The notes beneath the pieces are model-generated. The model worked only from the letters and a program-made list of their open reading frames with translations. It had not been told where the DNA came from and made no database searches. A DNA stretch of 60,933 nucleotides from Photobacterium sp. Ph5 (lineage in GTDB: Bacteria; Pseudomonadota; Gammaproteobacteria; Enterobacterales; Vibrionaceae): the NCBI RefSeq assembly GCF_022129445.1, contig NZ_JADQAQ010000012.1, positions 28,605-89,537 of the forward strand. Direction: 5' to 3'. Below, piece by piece: positions 1-8,778 of the stretch (position 1 is its first letter; each line of letters opens with the position of its first letter). The position numbers and the translations under genes are program-made.

Positions 1-1071
1 CGGCTGACGTATAACTATCATGCCCTGACTCAAGGGTTGGCTCTGTTACCTCAGCGCTTAACTTACCGCCGGCCGCTAACGATCCATCTTGAATAGTGAT
101 ACTAATCGCACTGCTTGTGCTGTCATTATCAAAGTCTGTCGCTTTAATTCCTAAATCAAGCTGAATATTATCGCCGGCTTTATTGTCTTGCTCTAACGCC
201 TGATGCTGCGTCACCGTGTACTTACCATCCTTTTCAATGGTAATGGTTAATACCTCTGACTCCGGCGATGATGCCTTGCCCGTAAAGACATGAATAACAT
301 TCTCATCAACGGTGTATTCCGTTGCCTGATTATTCGATGTTAATCCCGCTAACGTAGCTTTCGCTGCATCACTTAACTCAAAGTTCAAACTCTTAATCGT
401 GTCTGAGCCTAACGTTAAATCAATATGACTTTCATGCGTTTGGGTCTGATGACCCACTTCTTGGTAACTGAGTGCAGCATCAGTACCAAAGACTGGCGAT
501 GCGCCATCTTTGATGGTCACGTTAACATCAATCGGCTGTGATAATTCATCACCATCGGTGTCAGTTAACTGCACCGGTAACGTCAATGATAAAGAATGGC
601 TGTCATCCACCGTTAAAGATAAATGCTCATTCACTTTATAAGTGCCTGTAGTGACCTCATCTAACGGCAGATGCTGCGCAATCTGCATCGCTACGGATAC
701 ATCACCATCAGCTAACTGTGTCGAGGTTAATGTCACGGTGACAACCGTGTGACCTGACACATTCTTACCGGTTAAAACAATCGCTGTGCCACTACCCGTC
801 TCTGATTCACTAAACTCAAACGTGACTTTTTCACCCGCTGAGGTCAGCCCCTTGAAGCTATTGCCCGCAAGGTGGCCATTAAAGAAATTCAGTACCGTGG
901 CTTTATCAACAATGGCTAAGCTTGATGACACTAAATCATCGCTACCCGCCTTAATGGTTAAGTGAGCATCCGCTGTCGCGGCTGACGTATAACTATCATG
1001 CCCTGACTCAAGGGTTGGCTCTGTTACCTCAGCACTTAACTTACCGCCAGCCGCTAACGCGCCATCATTTA
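1..1071. repeat. Two near-identical copies of an adhesin repeat boundary, 978 bp apart
   Basis: Bases 1-93 and 979-1071 are almost identical, differing at only a few positions over the first 85 or so bases. The offset of 978 bp equals 326 codons, so the reading frame is kept. This shows that the adhesin is built from tandem units, of which one complete unit and the start of the next are visible. Confidence 0.85.
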
Positions 1072-2479
1072 TTATGATATTTAACTCGCCTTGCGCCGTA
1101 TCACCGTCTTTATCTGTCGCAGTAACATCTAATTTAATATTAGCGATATCGTCACTGTTTTGGTCAATAGGCCCAGTCACTTTTACAGTGTAGGTACCAT
1201 CATTCGCAATAGTCACCACCATCACAGGTTGCGAAGATGCATCTAAAACAGTTAAAACATTACCATCAACGGTAAATGTTGTTTCTCTACCATTACTTGT
1301 AATTGCCGTTAAGCCTGCTTGTTCAGCATTAAAATGAATCGTCGCAATTGCATCAGAACCAACATCAAGTGGAATCTTTCCATCAATAACCTGATCCGCT
1401 TGAGTACTCTCATTAATAGTCACTCCAGTATCAGTACCAAATTCGGGATTTGCACCATCAATAACACCAATCTCAACATTAATTGGCTTATCTAATGCAT
1501 TACCACTGCTATCTGTCGCTTGAATTGCAACATCAATATTGATTTGATCACCATCACGACTGACTAAGCCAGAAGCATTATCACCAGAGTGGTCAATTGG
1601 CTGATTAATCGTAGTAGTCACTGTTACAGTTACATCACGCCCATTTTCTGACGTTGCTTCTAATGCAATAGACATAACAGGCTGACCATCTAACGTACCA
1701 ACGATGGTGTTCGTTGCTGTATCATAGATAAAAGTAACAGCTTTGCCGCCTGAGGTGATCTGACTGTTTAATTCATTTAAAACGTTATTAATAGTAAGAG
1801 GGTCGAAAAAAAACGATGAAGTATCAAGAGGAAGCGTTGCAGCCTCTACAAAAATAGACGTTGAAGAAACAACAGGATAGGTATTATCACTGAGATCACC
1901 CTCAGTAATAAGTAAAGAGCCTAGTTCACCGCCATCAGGGACTAAAATAGCCAGTGGATCTAGGTTGTCTGTATTTCGACTTGGATCGTAAGCTGTATCA
2001 AAGCCAGCTTCTGCTAAAAGTGCATCGTTATCGTAATTAATCGTTATAAAACTAGCAGCAGATGATGAGCCATTAAGGCCAACGCTACCTGCAGATTCAT
2101 TACCAGCCGCTGGCGCTTCAAATAGTTGAGTCGGATCTTGACCGTTTAAAATCGCTGATTGAATATCACTTAATTTACCAGAAGCGAATGTTGTATTTGC
2201 AGCCCCTTCATAATTGAAAGCAATTTTTTCATTAAGCTCAGAAGTTTTAGCTCCTTCAGACGTTATAATTGTACAAGTTGGACACGATTGATTAATGATT
2301 TGCTCAACGCCATTGTTGATAATAATAAATTTTGCATCACCATTCGCAACAAGAACTTCATCTGGCTGGAGTGCATGTTCATCGATAAGTGGGTGCACTT
2401 TATCCCCGGACTTAAGAACAAAACTATCCCCATTTATAGGCTTAACCGTACTTAAATTCTTACCATTAACGCTAGTCAT
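1..2479 (-). CDS. Giant T1SS repeat adhesin, LapA/BpfA-like (N-terminal part, runs off the window)
   Basis: An open frame of 826 codons begins at the ATG at 2479-2477, preceded by a GAGGA ribosome site, and continues without a stop past the left edge, so the C terminus is missing. Residues 1 to about 150 look like the N-terminal retention module of LapA-type adhesins: no Sec signal peptide, a short beta-rich segment and a PAAG dialanine motif at residues 123-126. From about residue 310 onward there are tandem Ig-like repeats rich in Asp, Thr and Gly of the type I secretion 143-residue kind (for example AAGGKLSAEVTEPTLESG occurs twice, 326 residues apart). The protein is expected to be exported by the divergent operon starting at 2856 and held in the outer membrane. 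Family assignment is by motif and context. Confidence 0.9.
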   Translation of the reverse strand, partial: MTSVNGKNLSTVKPINGDSFVLKSGDKVHPLIDEHALQPDEVLVANGDAKFIIINNGVEQIINQSCPTCTIITSEGAKTSELNEKIAFNYEGAANTTFASGKLSDIQSAILNGQDPTQLFEAPAAGNESAGSVGLNGSSSAASFITINYDNDALLAEAGFDTAYDPSRNTDNLDPLAILVPDGGELGSLLITEGDLSDNTYPVVSSTSIFVEAATLPLDTSSFFFDPLTINNVLNELNSQITSGGKAVTFIYDTATNTIVGTLDGQPVMSIALEATSENGRDVTVTVTTTINQPIDHSGDNASGLVSRDGDQINIDVAIQATDSSGNALDKPINVEIGVIDGANPEFGTDTGVTINESTQADQVIDGKIPLDVGSDAIATIHFNAEQAGLTAITSNGRETTFTVDGNVLTVLDASSQPVMVVTIANDGTYTVKVTGPIDQNSDDIANIKLDVTATDKDGDTAQGELNIIINDGALAAGGKLSAEVTEPTLESGHDSYTSAATADAHLTIKAGSDDLVSSSLAIVDKATVLNFFNGHLAGNSFKGLTSAGEKVTFEFSESETGSGTAIVLTGKNVSGHTVVTVTLTSTQLADGDVSVAMQIAQHLPLDEVTTGTYKVNEHLSLTVDDSHSLSLTLPVQLTDTDGDELSQPIDVNVTIKDGASPVFGTDAALSYQEVGHQTQTHESHIDLTLGSDTIKSLNFELSDAAKATLAGLTSNNQATEYTVDENVIHVFTGKASSPESEVLTITIEKDGKYTVTQHQALEQDNKAGDNIQLDLGIKATDFDNDSTSSAISITIQDGSLAAGGKLSAEVTEPTLESGHDSYTSA
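2102..2113 (-). other. Probable LapG cleavage site (PAAG) in the adhesin
   Basis: Codons 123-126 of the adhesin read Pro-Ala-Ala-Gly. LapG-family proteases cut between two alanines of a T/P-A-A-G motif about 100-130 residues from the N terminus of their adhesins. The position and sequence fit, and a LapG homolog lies at 6182. Cleavage itself is inferred. Confidence 0.7.
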
Positions 2480-2669
2480 ACTTCCTCAATCTTAATTTTT
2501 TACTTAAATACAGTTTTCAAATATCAACAACCAAAAAAATTGAAAACAATTACTTACATAAACTTTTTCCATCAAACACAATACATCATTAAAAAGACGC
2601 CTTGAGTCAATAATCCAACATGCCACGGAAAAATACTTTATTGATATAATTCTTTAACTTTGTAATTAT

Positions 2670-2697
2670 TTGTATCACAATTATACTAAAATACTAT
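2670..2697 (+). promoter_or_regulatory. Candidate sigma-70 promoter of the adhesin export operon
   Basis: TTGTAT at 2670-2675 and TACTAT at 2692-2697 are separated by 16 bp in the 376-bp divergent intergenic region (2480-2855). The match is moderate in very AT-rich DNA, so this is only a candidate. It would give a leader of about 150 nt containing the hairpin at 2811-2844. Confidence 0.3.
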
Positions 2698-2810
2698 ATG
2701 AAACACTATATGAGAATGAATATAGGTATTTGATTCTCAAAAGGACCATAAGACAGCGTTATCATCAAACGCAAAAAAGTAACATTTTCCAACAAATTAA
2801 TAGCATATTT

Positions 2811-2844
2811 GTTAGCTACTACTACCCTTTAGTAAGTAGCTAAC
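2811..2844 (+). promoter_or_regulatory. Perfect 10-bp inverted repeat just upstream of the lapC-like start
   Basis: GTTAGCTACT at 2811-2820 is mirrored by AGTAGCTAAC at 2835-2844 around a 14-nt loop, and ACTA/TAGT inside the loop can extend the stem. It ends 11 nt before the ATG at 2856 and has no following T-run, so it does not look like a terminator. It could be a protein-binding site or a leader hairpin affecting translation. Confidence 0.5.
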
Positions 2845-2855
2845 TTGGACAAGTA

Positions 2856-4250
2856 ATGAACGAAAAAAACACATCTGTTTCAACTGATAATCTAGAATTT
2901 GTGGATGATAAATCCGCAGCTTTATTGCTTAATACACCTAAAAGTGCACGTGTAATCCTGTGGGTAATGATCTTATTCTTTATTACTGCTTTTATTTGGG
3001 CCTACTTTGCTAAGTTAGACAAAGTAACAACTGGTAGCGGAAAAGTCATACCTTCCTCTCAGCTTCAAATAGTACAGAATCTTGAAGGCGGTATCGTAAA
3101 AAAAGTGCTAGTAAAAGAAGGTGAACAAGTAAAGAAAGGACAAACCTTACTATTAATTGATGACACGCAATTTAAATCTGACTTTAAAGAAAAGACGCAA
3201 AGCTTAGCAGCTATGCAAGCAGACTATAAACGTTTAGATGCGTTACTTGCGAGTGTTACTGTAAGCAATAAAGCTGATAATACGCATTGGCGAAACAGTG
3301 TCACTGTTGAACGTAATCCTCCTGTTTTTGATGATGCCTTTACAAAAGCACATCCAAAATTAGTCCGTCGCCAACTCAATCAATTTACAGACAAGTTAAA
3401 TAATTTACAGAACCAGCTTTCAGTGGCTTCTGAGCAAGCATCACAAAAAGAAAGAGAATTAGCTGAAACACAATCTCGTGTTAGCAACTTACGTAGCAGC
3501 TATGGTATTGCTTTAAAAGAATACAATATTACAAAACCACTTGCTGAAGAAGGCGTAGTTCCACGAATAGAATTACTTAAATTGCAACGTTCACTTAATG
3601 ATACTAAACGTGATTTAAACTCAGCTAAAATGCAAATCCCTGTCACGCAAGCTGCCATTCAAGAAGCGGGCTTTAAGTACATCGATATTGCTTTACAGTT
3701 TCGTTCTGATATTCAAGCCCAATTAAATGAAACAAGCGACAAACTAAATAGTTTAAGTGAAACCCAAATCGGTTTAGAAGATCGTGTAAAACGAACAACA
3801 GTGGTTTCACCGGTAACGGGTACAATCCAAAAAATCCATGTCAATACCGTAGGTGGTGTTATTCAGCCGGGCATGCCATTAGTGGAAATTGTGCCAACGG
3901 AAGATACTTTACTCATAGAAGCTAAAATTGCACCTCAAGACATTGGCTTTTTACGTCCCGGTCTACCAGCTATCATTAAATTTAGTGCTTATGACTTTAC
4001 TAGCTACGGTGGTTTACATGGAACACTGGAAACTATCAGTGCCGATACAATCCAAGATAAAGAAGGTAACAGTTTCTATCAAGTCAGGATTCGTACCGAT
4101 GCGAGTAGCTTAAAAGGACCTAATGGGGAAGCTCTACCCATTATACCCGGCATGACGGCCACCGCTGATATCATTACAGGAAAGCGCTCTGTACTTGATT
4201 ATCTTCTTAAACCAATACTCAAAGCGCAACATACCGCGTTAAGAGAATAA
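2856..4250 (+). CDS. lapC: HlyD-family membrane fusion protein of the adhesin type I secretion system (LapC-like)
   Basis: This 464-residue protein is the periplasmic adaptor linking the inner-membrane ABC exporter to the outer-membrane channel. A short cytoplasmic N terminus is followed by one membrane segment at about 31-51. A biotinyl-lipoyl half-motif comes next (GGIVKKVLVKEGEQVKKG, about 74-91), then a long coiled-coil hairpin and the second lipoyl half plus C-terminal beta-barrel (VVSPVTGTIQKIHV onward). Length and order are standard for HlyD/LapC proteins. It is the first gene of an operon running to 10902; the next start is 3 nt beyond its stop. The ribosome site is weak and sits next to the 2811-2844 hairpin. 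Confidence 0.93.
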   Translation: MNEKNTSVSTDNLEFVDDKSAALLLNTPKSARVILWVMILFFITAFIWAYFAKLDKVTTGSGKVIPSSQLQIVQNLEGGIVKKVLVKEGEQVKKGQTLLLIDDTQFKSDFKEKTQSLAAMQADYKRLDALLASVTVSNKADNTHWRNSVTVERNPPVFDDAFTKAHPKLVRRQLNQFTDKLNNLQNQLSVASEQASQKERELAETQSRVSNLRSSYGIALKEYNITKPLAEEGVVPRIELLKLQRSLNDTKRDLNSAKMQIPVTQAAIQEAGFKYIDIALQFRSDIQAQLNETSDKLNSLSETQIGLEDRVKRTTVVSPVTGTIQKIHVNTVGGVIQPGMPLVEIVPTEDTLLIEAKIAPQDIGFLRPGLPAIIKFSAYDFTSYGGLHGTLETISADTIQDKEGNSFYQVRIRTDASSLKGPNGEALPIIPGMTATADIITGKRSVLDYLLKPILKAQHTALRE

Positions 4251-4253
4251 AAA

Positions 4254-5564
4254 ATGACTATGAAATATAAATTTAAAAAAATTGCTCTTCTCATTGGTCT
4301 TCAATGTATGGCTGCGCCTGTTATGGCACAGTCATTGGAACAAGCAGTGGCGGAAACGCTTTCAAGTAATCCTGAAATTAAGAGTGCTTACAATGAGTTC
4401 CAAAGTAAGCATGAATTGATCAATGCCTCAAAAGGTGACTATCTGCCAAGTGTCGATCTTGAAGCAGGTGTTGGCTCTAACGACTATAACAATACCAGTC
4501 TTAATTCTGAAACGGAGCCTCGTAGCGCGAAAATCAATATCCGCCAGCTAATCTGGGATGGATCTATTACCTACAATGATATTCAGCGTAATAAGTCAGA
4601 AACAGAAGCAGAGCGTTATCAATTACTGTCTGATGCACAAGACAAAGCATTAAAGAGCACAGAAGCATATCTAAATGTTCTTCATGCTCAAGATGTACTC
4701 GCTTTGTCAGAGTCGAATTTAAAAGTTCACCAAAAAATGTTCTCAGATATTAAAAAACGCGCAGATTCAGGTATTGGCTCAACAGCAGACTTAGCCCAGG
4801 TCGAAGGTCGCTTAGCAAGCTCTAATACTAATTTATTAGCTGCAAAAAGTAATTTACAAGACAAGATCACCCAGTTTGTGCGTATCGTTGGCCAGTACCC
4901 TAAAGATCTTGTTAAGCCTGAAGTTGATGTTAATTATCTTCCGAAGTCATTAGATGATGCATTAGCAAAAGCGAAGAAAAACAACCCTGTTGTATACGTA
5001 GCATCTAATGATATTGATGCTGCTGAATACCAGTACAAGCAGGCAAAGGGAACCTTTTATCCATCATTTAGTATTGAAGCCTCACAAGAATGGGGGGATG
5101 ACTTAAATGGCTCTGAAGGTAAAACTGACGAACTAAAAGCAATGCTAAAAATGCGTTATAACTTGTATAACGGTGGTAGTGACGTAGCGAAATCTCGTCG
5201 TGCCGCGTATCAAATTAACAAATCAAAAGACATTCGTGATCGTGCTCACCACATGCTAGAAGAAGGTACTCGCTTATCTTGGAGCGCATTAGATTTAGCG
5301 AAAAACCAAAAACTGTTCTTGCAAGAGCATGTTGATGCTTCTGCACGTACCGTTATTGCATACGAAAAACAGTTTAAAATTGGTCAACGAACATTACTTG
5401 ATGTACTAAACACCGAAAACGAATTATTTGAAGCACGTAAAGCTTATTTAACTGCGGAATATGACGGTATTTTAGCAAAATACCGTGTTCTTAATGCAAC
5501 CGGTCTAATCCTTGATGAGATGCGTGTTGAGATCCCTGAAACTTGGGCAAAGTCTGTTAAATAA
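4254..5564 (+). CDS. TolC-family outer-membrane channel of the adhesin exporter (LapE/AggA-like)
   Basis: This 436-residue protein has a Sec signal peptide ending near APVMAQS, followed by two repeats typical of TolC/OEP proteins (LEQAVAETLSSNPEIKSAYNEF near the N terminus and SLDDALAKAKKNNPVVYVA in the middle). Such trimers form the outer-membrane duct for type I secretion, through which the adhesin is exported and in which Lap-type adhesins are held. It lies between the membrane fusion protein and the OmpA-like lipoprotein, with very short spacing on both sides. A second possible start lies two codons downstream at 4260. The substrate is inferred from the operon. Confidence 0.92.
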   Translation: MTMKYKFKKIALLIGLQCMAAPVMAQSLEQAVAETLSSNPEIKSAYNEFQSKHELINASKGDYLPSVDLEAGVGSNDYNNTSLNSETEPRSAKINIRQLIWDGSITYNDIQRNKSETEAERYQLLSDAQDKALKSTEAYLNVLHAQDVLALSESNLKVHQKMFSDIKKRADSGIGSTADLAQVEGRLASSNTNLLAAKSNLQDKITQFVRIVGQYPKDLVKPEVDVNYLPKSLDDALAKAKKNNPVVYVASNDIDAAEYQYKQAKGTFYPSFSIEASQEWGDDLNGSEGKTDELKAMLKMRYNLYNGGSDVAKSRRAAYQINKSKDIRDRAHHMLEEGTRLSWSALDLAKNQKLFLQEHVDASARTVIAYEKQFKIGQRTLLDVLNTENELFEARKAYLTAEYDGILAKYRVLNATGLILDEMRVEIPETWAKSVK

Positions 5565-5575
5565 GAGGATAAAAA

Positions 5576-6166
5576 ATGAAATATATAATTACAGCTTTAC
5601 TGTCTTTGTCGTTGTTTGGTTGTTCACTCTCAGTACCGCAGCCTCCTATAGCAAAACAAACCAAAGATCTTTTTGACGCAGATAGCGACGGGGTGATTAA
5701 TCAGCGTGACCGTTGTGCTGATACGCCAATAGATGCCGTTGTAGATAATGATGGTTGCCCTACATTTGTTAAAAATTCTGAAGAAAATAATATTCACGTA
5801 CTTTTTGCTAATGACTCTTCTGAAATTCCTGAAAGTTACATGGAAAATATTAGCAATATGAGTGACTTCTTAGCGAAATATCCAAAAACACATATTGAAC
5901 TAAAAGGCTATGCGAGTCCTGTGGGTAGCGCAGCCTATAACGTCGCACTATCAAAACGCCGTGCTGCAGCAATTCGACAAGCGCTGATCACCGAAGGGGT
6001 TGCACCGTCTCGTATAAAAACGATTGGTTTTGGTGATAGCGATCCTGTGAAAGCATCAGATGTTGAAGAAAGTAATACACTTAGCCGTCGCGTTGTCGCG
6101 CAAGTTGTTGGATCTCAAGGTAACGTTGTGAAAGAATGGACAATCTATACCGTTCGTGAAAATTAA
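5576..6166 (+). CDS. OmpA-family lipoprotein with calcium-binding TSP3-like segment
   Basis: The 196-residue product starts with a lipoprotein signal peptide (LSLFGC lipobox). Residues about 35-63 form an Asp-rich thrombospondin type 3-like repeat (DADSDGVINQRDRC and DNDGCP). The C-terminal half is an OmpA peptidoglycan-binding domain (HVLFANDSSEIP, LKGYASPVGS, NVALSKRRA, FGDSDP). It probably anchors the secretion/adhesion complex to the cell wall. An OmpA-family gene also sits in the Shewanella bpf adhesin operon as I recall it, which supports a role here. The ribosome site GAGGA is 6 nt from the ATG. Confidence 0.9.
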   Translation: MKYIITALLSLSLFGCSLSVPQPPIAKQTKDLFDADSDGVINQRDRCADTPIDAVVDNDGCPTFVKNSEENNIHVLFANDSSEIPESYMENISNMSDFLAKYPKTHIELKGYASPVGSAAYNVALSKRRAAAIRQALITEGVAPSRIKTIGFGDSDPVKASDVEESNTLSRRVVAQVVGSQGNVVKEWTIYTVREN

Positions 6167-6181
6167 TAAATAGAATCCACG

Positions 6182-6835
6182 TTGAAAAAAATAATCTTCT
6201 GGACTCTGTGTTTAGTCGTGGCAGTGAATGTATTCGCTGCCACGAACAAGCAACAGATCGAAAAAATAAAACACTTTTACGGAGAAAGAGCAGGTAAACG
6301 AGCGACTGCGTGGCGTGCACTCATCCAAAATTCTCAACACTTAAACGAACAACAAAAACTTCGAGCTGTTAATAACTTTTTCAATCAGTTTGTTTTCATC
6401 AATGATGAAAAGTTATGGGGCAAAGAAGATTACTGGGCGACGCCTTATGAATTTGTAGGTGTAGGGGCCGGTGATTGTGAAGATTTTAGTATCGCCAAAT
6501 ACCAAGCATTAAGAGAATTAGGTATACCAGATAAAAAGCTTCGATTAATTTACGTAAAGGCTTTAGAACTGAATCAATTTCATATGGTTGTTGCTTATTA
6601 CCCGACTCCCTCTTCTGTACCTGTAATTTTAGATAACTTAAAAGGTGAAATTTTACCTGCTACACAACGAAAAGATTTACTACCTATTTACAGTTTTAAT
6701 GGTAGCAAATTGTGGCTAATGAAGAAGAGAGGGCAAAGCCAAGTCGCAGGAAAAGCGTCACGACTTAGCCTATGGAATGATCTTCGTGATCGTTCAAATA
6801 AAATAATCCTACACCGCCCTAAAAATACTTATTAA
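6182..6835 (+). CDS. lapG: LapG-like periplasmic cysteine protease (transglutaminase-like, DUF920)
   Basis: The 217-residue protein has a signal peptide (cleavage near FAATN) and the bacterial transglutaminase-like cysteine protease fold. The catalytic triad can be read as Cys99 (GAGDCEDF), His134 (QFHMVVAYY) and Asp151 (VILDNL). The spacing closely matches Pseudomonas LapG, and the acidic residues around the Cys fit its calcium site. LapG cleaves the adhesin near its N terminus and releases it when c-di-GMP falls; the likely target site is PAAG at 2102-2113. Translation appears to start at a TTG with no clear Shine-Dalgarno, which would keep expression low. It sits between the OmpA-like gene and lapD. 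Confidence 0.93.
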   Translation: MKKIIFWTLCLVVAVNVFAATNKQQIEKIKHFYGERAGKRATAWRALIQNSQHLNEQQKLRAVNNFFNQFVFINDEKLWGKEDYWATPYEFVGVGAGDCEDFSIAKYQALRELGIPDKKLRLIYVKALELNQFHMVVAYYPTPSSVPVILDNLKGEILPATQRKDLLPIYSFNGSKLWLMKKRGQSQVAGKASRLSLWNDLRDRSNKIILHRPKNTY

Positions 6836-6848
6836 CGAGTGAACACCA

Positions 6849-8777
6849 ATGACCCTTTACCGACAGCTTTTACTATGGATGCTAGTTATATTCTTCGCAT
6901 TTATCAGTGCGGTCTTTGCAATTCAGTTTAATACAACTAAAGACTATCTAGTTCAACAGCAATCTACAGAATTAAGTAACGCAATAAGCTCTGTCGGTTT
7001 TGCCCTGTCTCCTTATATTGAAAATAAAGACATGGTTGCTGCAGAGTCTGTCATAAGTGCAACGTTTGACTCAAGTTTTTACAATGAAGTTAGATTAGAT
7101 CTATTAGATTCTGACAAGAAAATTGTTCGTCAGTATCCCCAGTCAATTGCCGGTGTACCTAGTTGGTTCCAAAGCCTTATCCATATTGAACCTATTACAC
7201 AATCAACAACACTTGCAAGTGGCTGGATGCAACTGGCTAATTTAACCGTAACAAGTAGTCCTGCTACAGCTTATCAGCAGTTATGGAAAGCGACCTTACA
7301 ACTTATGCTGGGTTTTATCATTTGTTCAGTATTTGGTGCAATTGTCTTGTCTCTAGTGCTAAAAAAAGTATTGCAACCTTTAAAGCAGATTCAAAAAAAT
7401 GCAAAAGAGATGGCAACACAGCATTTTACATCTTCTCTTCCAACGCCACGTACCCGTGAGTTAGCTGATGTTGTTACCGCTTTTAACTCTATGAATCAGC
7501 AGCTTCAAAGTCATTTTGAACAGCAAGCACAAGAAGCTGACAACCTTCGTATTCGTGCTTATCAAGACCCTGTATCAGGTTTGGCTAACCGCAGTTATCT
7601 TTTATCAAAAATTAATACTTGGCTATCACATAAGCCTAGTGGTGGTATGGCACTACTAAAAGCGGATGATATTGAAGATAGCTATTCCCAATCCGGTTAT
7701 GAAGTAGGTGACCAATTAGTTCAAAAAGTTTCTTCTCGCTTGAAAGAACTCTCAAATGATGATGTAACCATTGCGCGTCTAAACCAATCAGAATTTGCTT
7801 TAATATCACCTAACGCAACCAAAGAAGAACTTATCGAAGCTGGTCGAAAAATGCTTAACATGACATCGGATCTCAATTCAGATCCATTAGGCATTGCACC
7901 ATTACATGCCGCTGTCGGCATTGTGATTTGCTCAGAAAATGAAACAATTTCAACATTATTGGCAAGTGCTGATAATGCGTTAAACAAAGCACGACAAGAG
8001 CCCAAAGAGCCACTCGCGCTGATTGAATCTAGCGAGAAAAAAGATACGCTAACATTAGGAAAACAGCAATGGAAAGCACTGGTTGAAGAAGCCATTGCTA
8101 ATAAACTGATCCACTTTACATTCCAAAAAGCAATTAATGTTGATAATCAAATACTGCATAAAGAAGCTTTTGCTTATATTAAAAAAGACAATCAGCGTTT
8201 CAATGCGGGCCAATTCTTATCTGCAATTGAACAACTCAATGAAGGCGCTAATTTTGACCGCTACATTGTTGAGCAATTATTTAGCTATATAGAGCAAAAC
8301 CCTACTTCTGTTCCCATTGCTATTAACATTACACAAAGCAGTATTAATGATACCGGCTTCATTCGTTGGTTAAATAGTAAATTAAAAAGTTCACAACAAA
8401 TTAAAAATCGCGTTTTATTCGAATTACCTGAAATTTGCTTTATCAAACAAATTGATAATGCGTCCTTACTATGCGAAATCATACACCAAAATGGCTTCCG
8501 TTTTGGTATCGACAATTACGGACATAACTTTAGTTCGGCAGGTTATTTAAATCGCTTACGCCCAAATTATGTGAAATTAGACTTTGCTTATACATCACAA
8601 CTCGATGATCAAATAAAAACGGATGTACTTCAATCAATCACGCGTACAGCCAATAACCTTTCAGTTACCACGATTGCAACACGTGTTGAAACTGCAGAGC
8701 AGAAAGATAAATTAGCTGCGATGGATATCCTCGGTTTCCAAGGTTTTGTTACTGATCAATTGAATCACGAGAATTAA
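6849..8777 (+). CDS. lapD: LapD-like c-di-GMP receptor with degenerate GGDEF and EAL domains
   Basis: This 642-residue inner-membrane protein has a membrane segment at 5-25, a periplasmic LapD/MoxY-type domain, a second membrane segment at about 147-170, a HAMP linker, then GGDEF and EAL domains. Both output domains are degenerate: the GGDEF position reads NQSEF (about 311-315) and the EAL motif reads EAF (about 438). It should therefore bind c-di-GMP and not make or break it. In the Lap system, ligand-bound LapD sequesters LapG in the periplasm and so keeps the adhesin on the surface. It follows lapG by 13 nt and precedes the exporter gene by a single base, as expected for one operon. Confidence 0.93.
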   Translation: MTLYRQLLLWMLVIFFAFISAVFAIQFNTTKDYLVQQQSTELSNAISSVGFALSPYIENKDMVAAESVISATFDSSFYNEVRLDLLDSDKKIVRQYPQSIAGVPSWFQSLIHIEPITQSTTLASGWMQLANLTVTSSPATAYQQLWKATLQLMLGFIICSVFGAIVLSLVLKKVLQPLKQIQKNAKEMATQHFTSSLPTPRTRELADVVTAFNSMNQQLQSHFEQQAQEADNLRIRAYQDPVSGLANRSYLLSKINTWLSHKPSGGMALLKADDIEDSYSQSGYEVGDQLVQKVSSRLKELSNDDVTIARLNQSEFALISPNATKEELIEAGRKMLNMTSDLNSDPLGIAPLHAAVGIVICSENETISTLLASADNALNKARQEPKEPLALIESSEKKDTLTLGKQQWKALVEEAIANKLIHFTFQKAINVDNQILHKEAFAYIKKDNQRFNAGQFLSAIEQLNEGANFDRYIVEQLFSYIEQNPTSVPIAINITQSSINDTGFIRWLNSKLKSSQQIKNRVLFELPEICFIKQIDNASLLCEIIHQNGFRFGIDNYGHNFSSAGYLNRLRPNYVKLDFAYTSQLDDQIKTDVLQSITRTANNLSVTTIATRVETAEQKDKLAAMDILGFQGFVTDQLNHEN

Positions 8778-8778
8778 A

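Noticed and set aside
6081..6320. Minus-strand frame across the end of the OmpA-like gene and start of lapG
   Set aside because: Overlaps two well-supported genes and encodes no recognisable protein.
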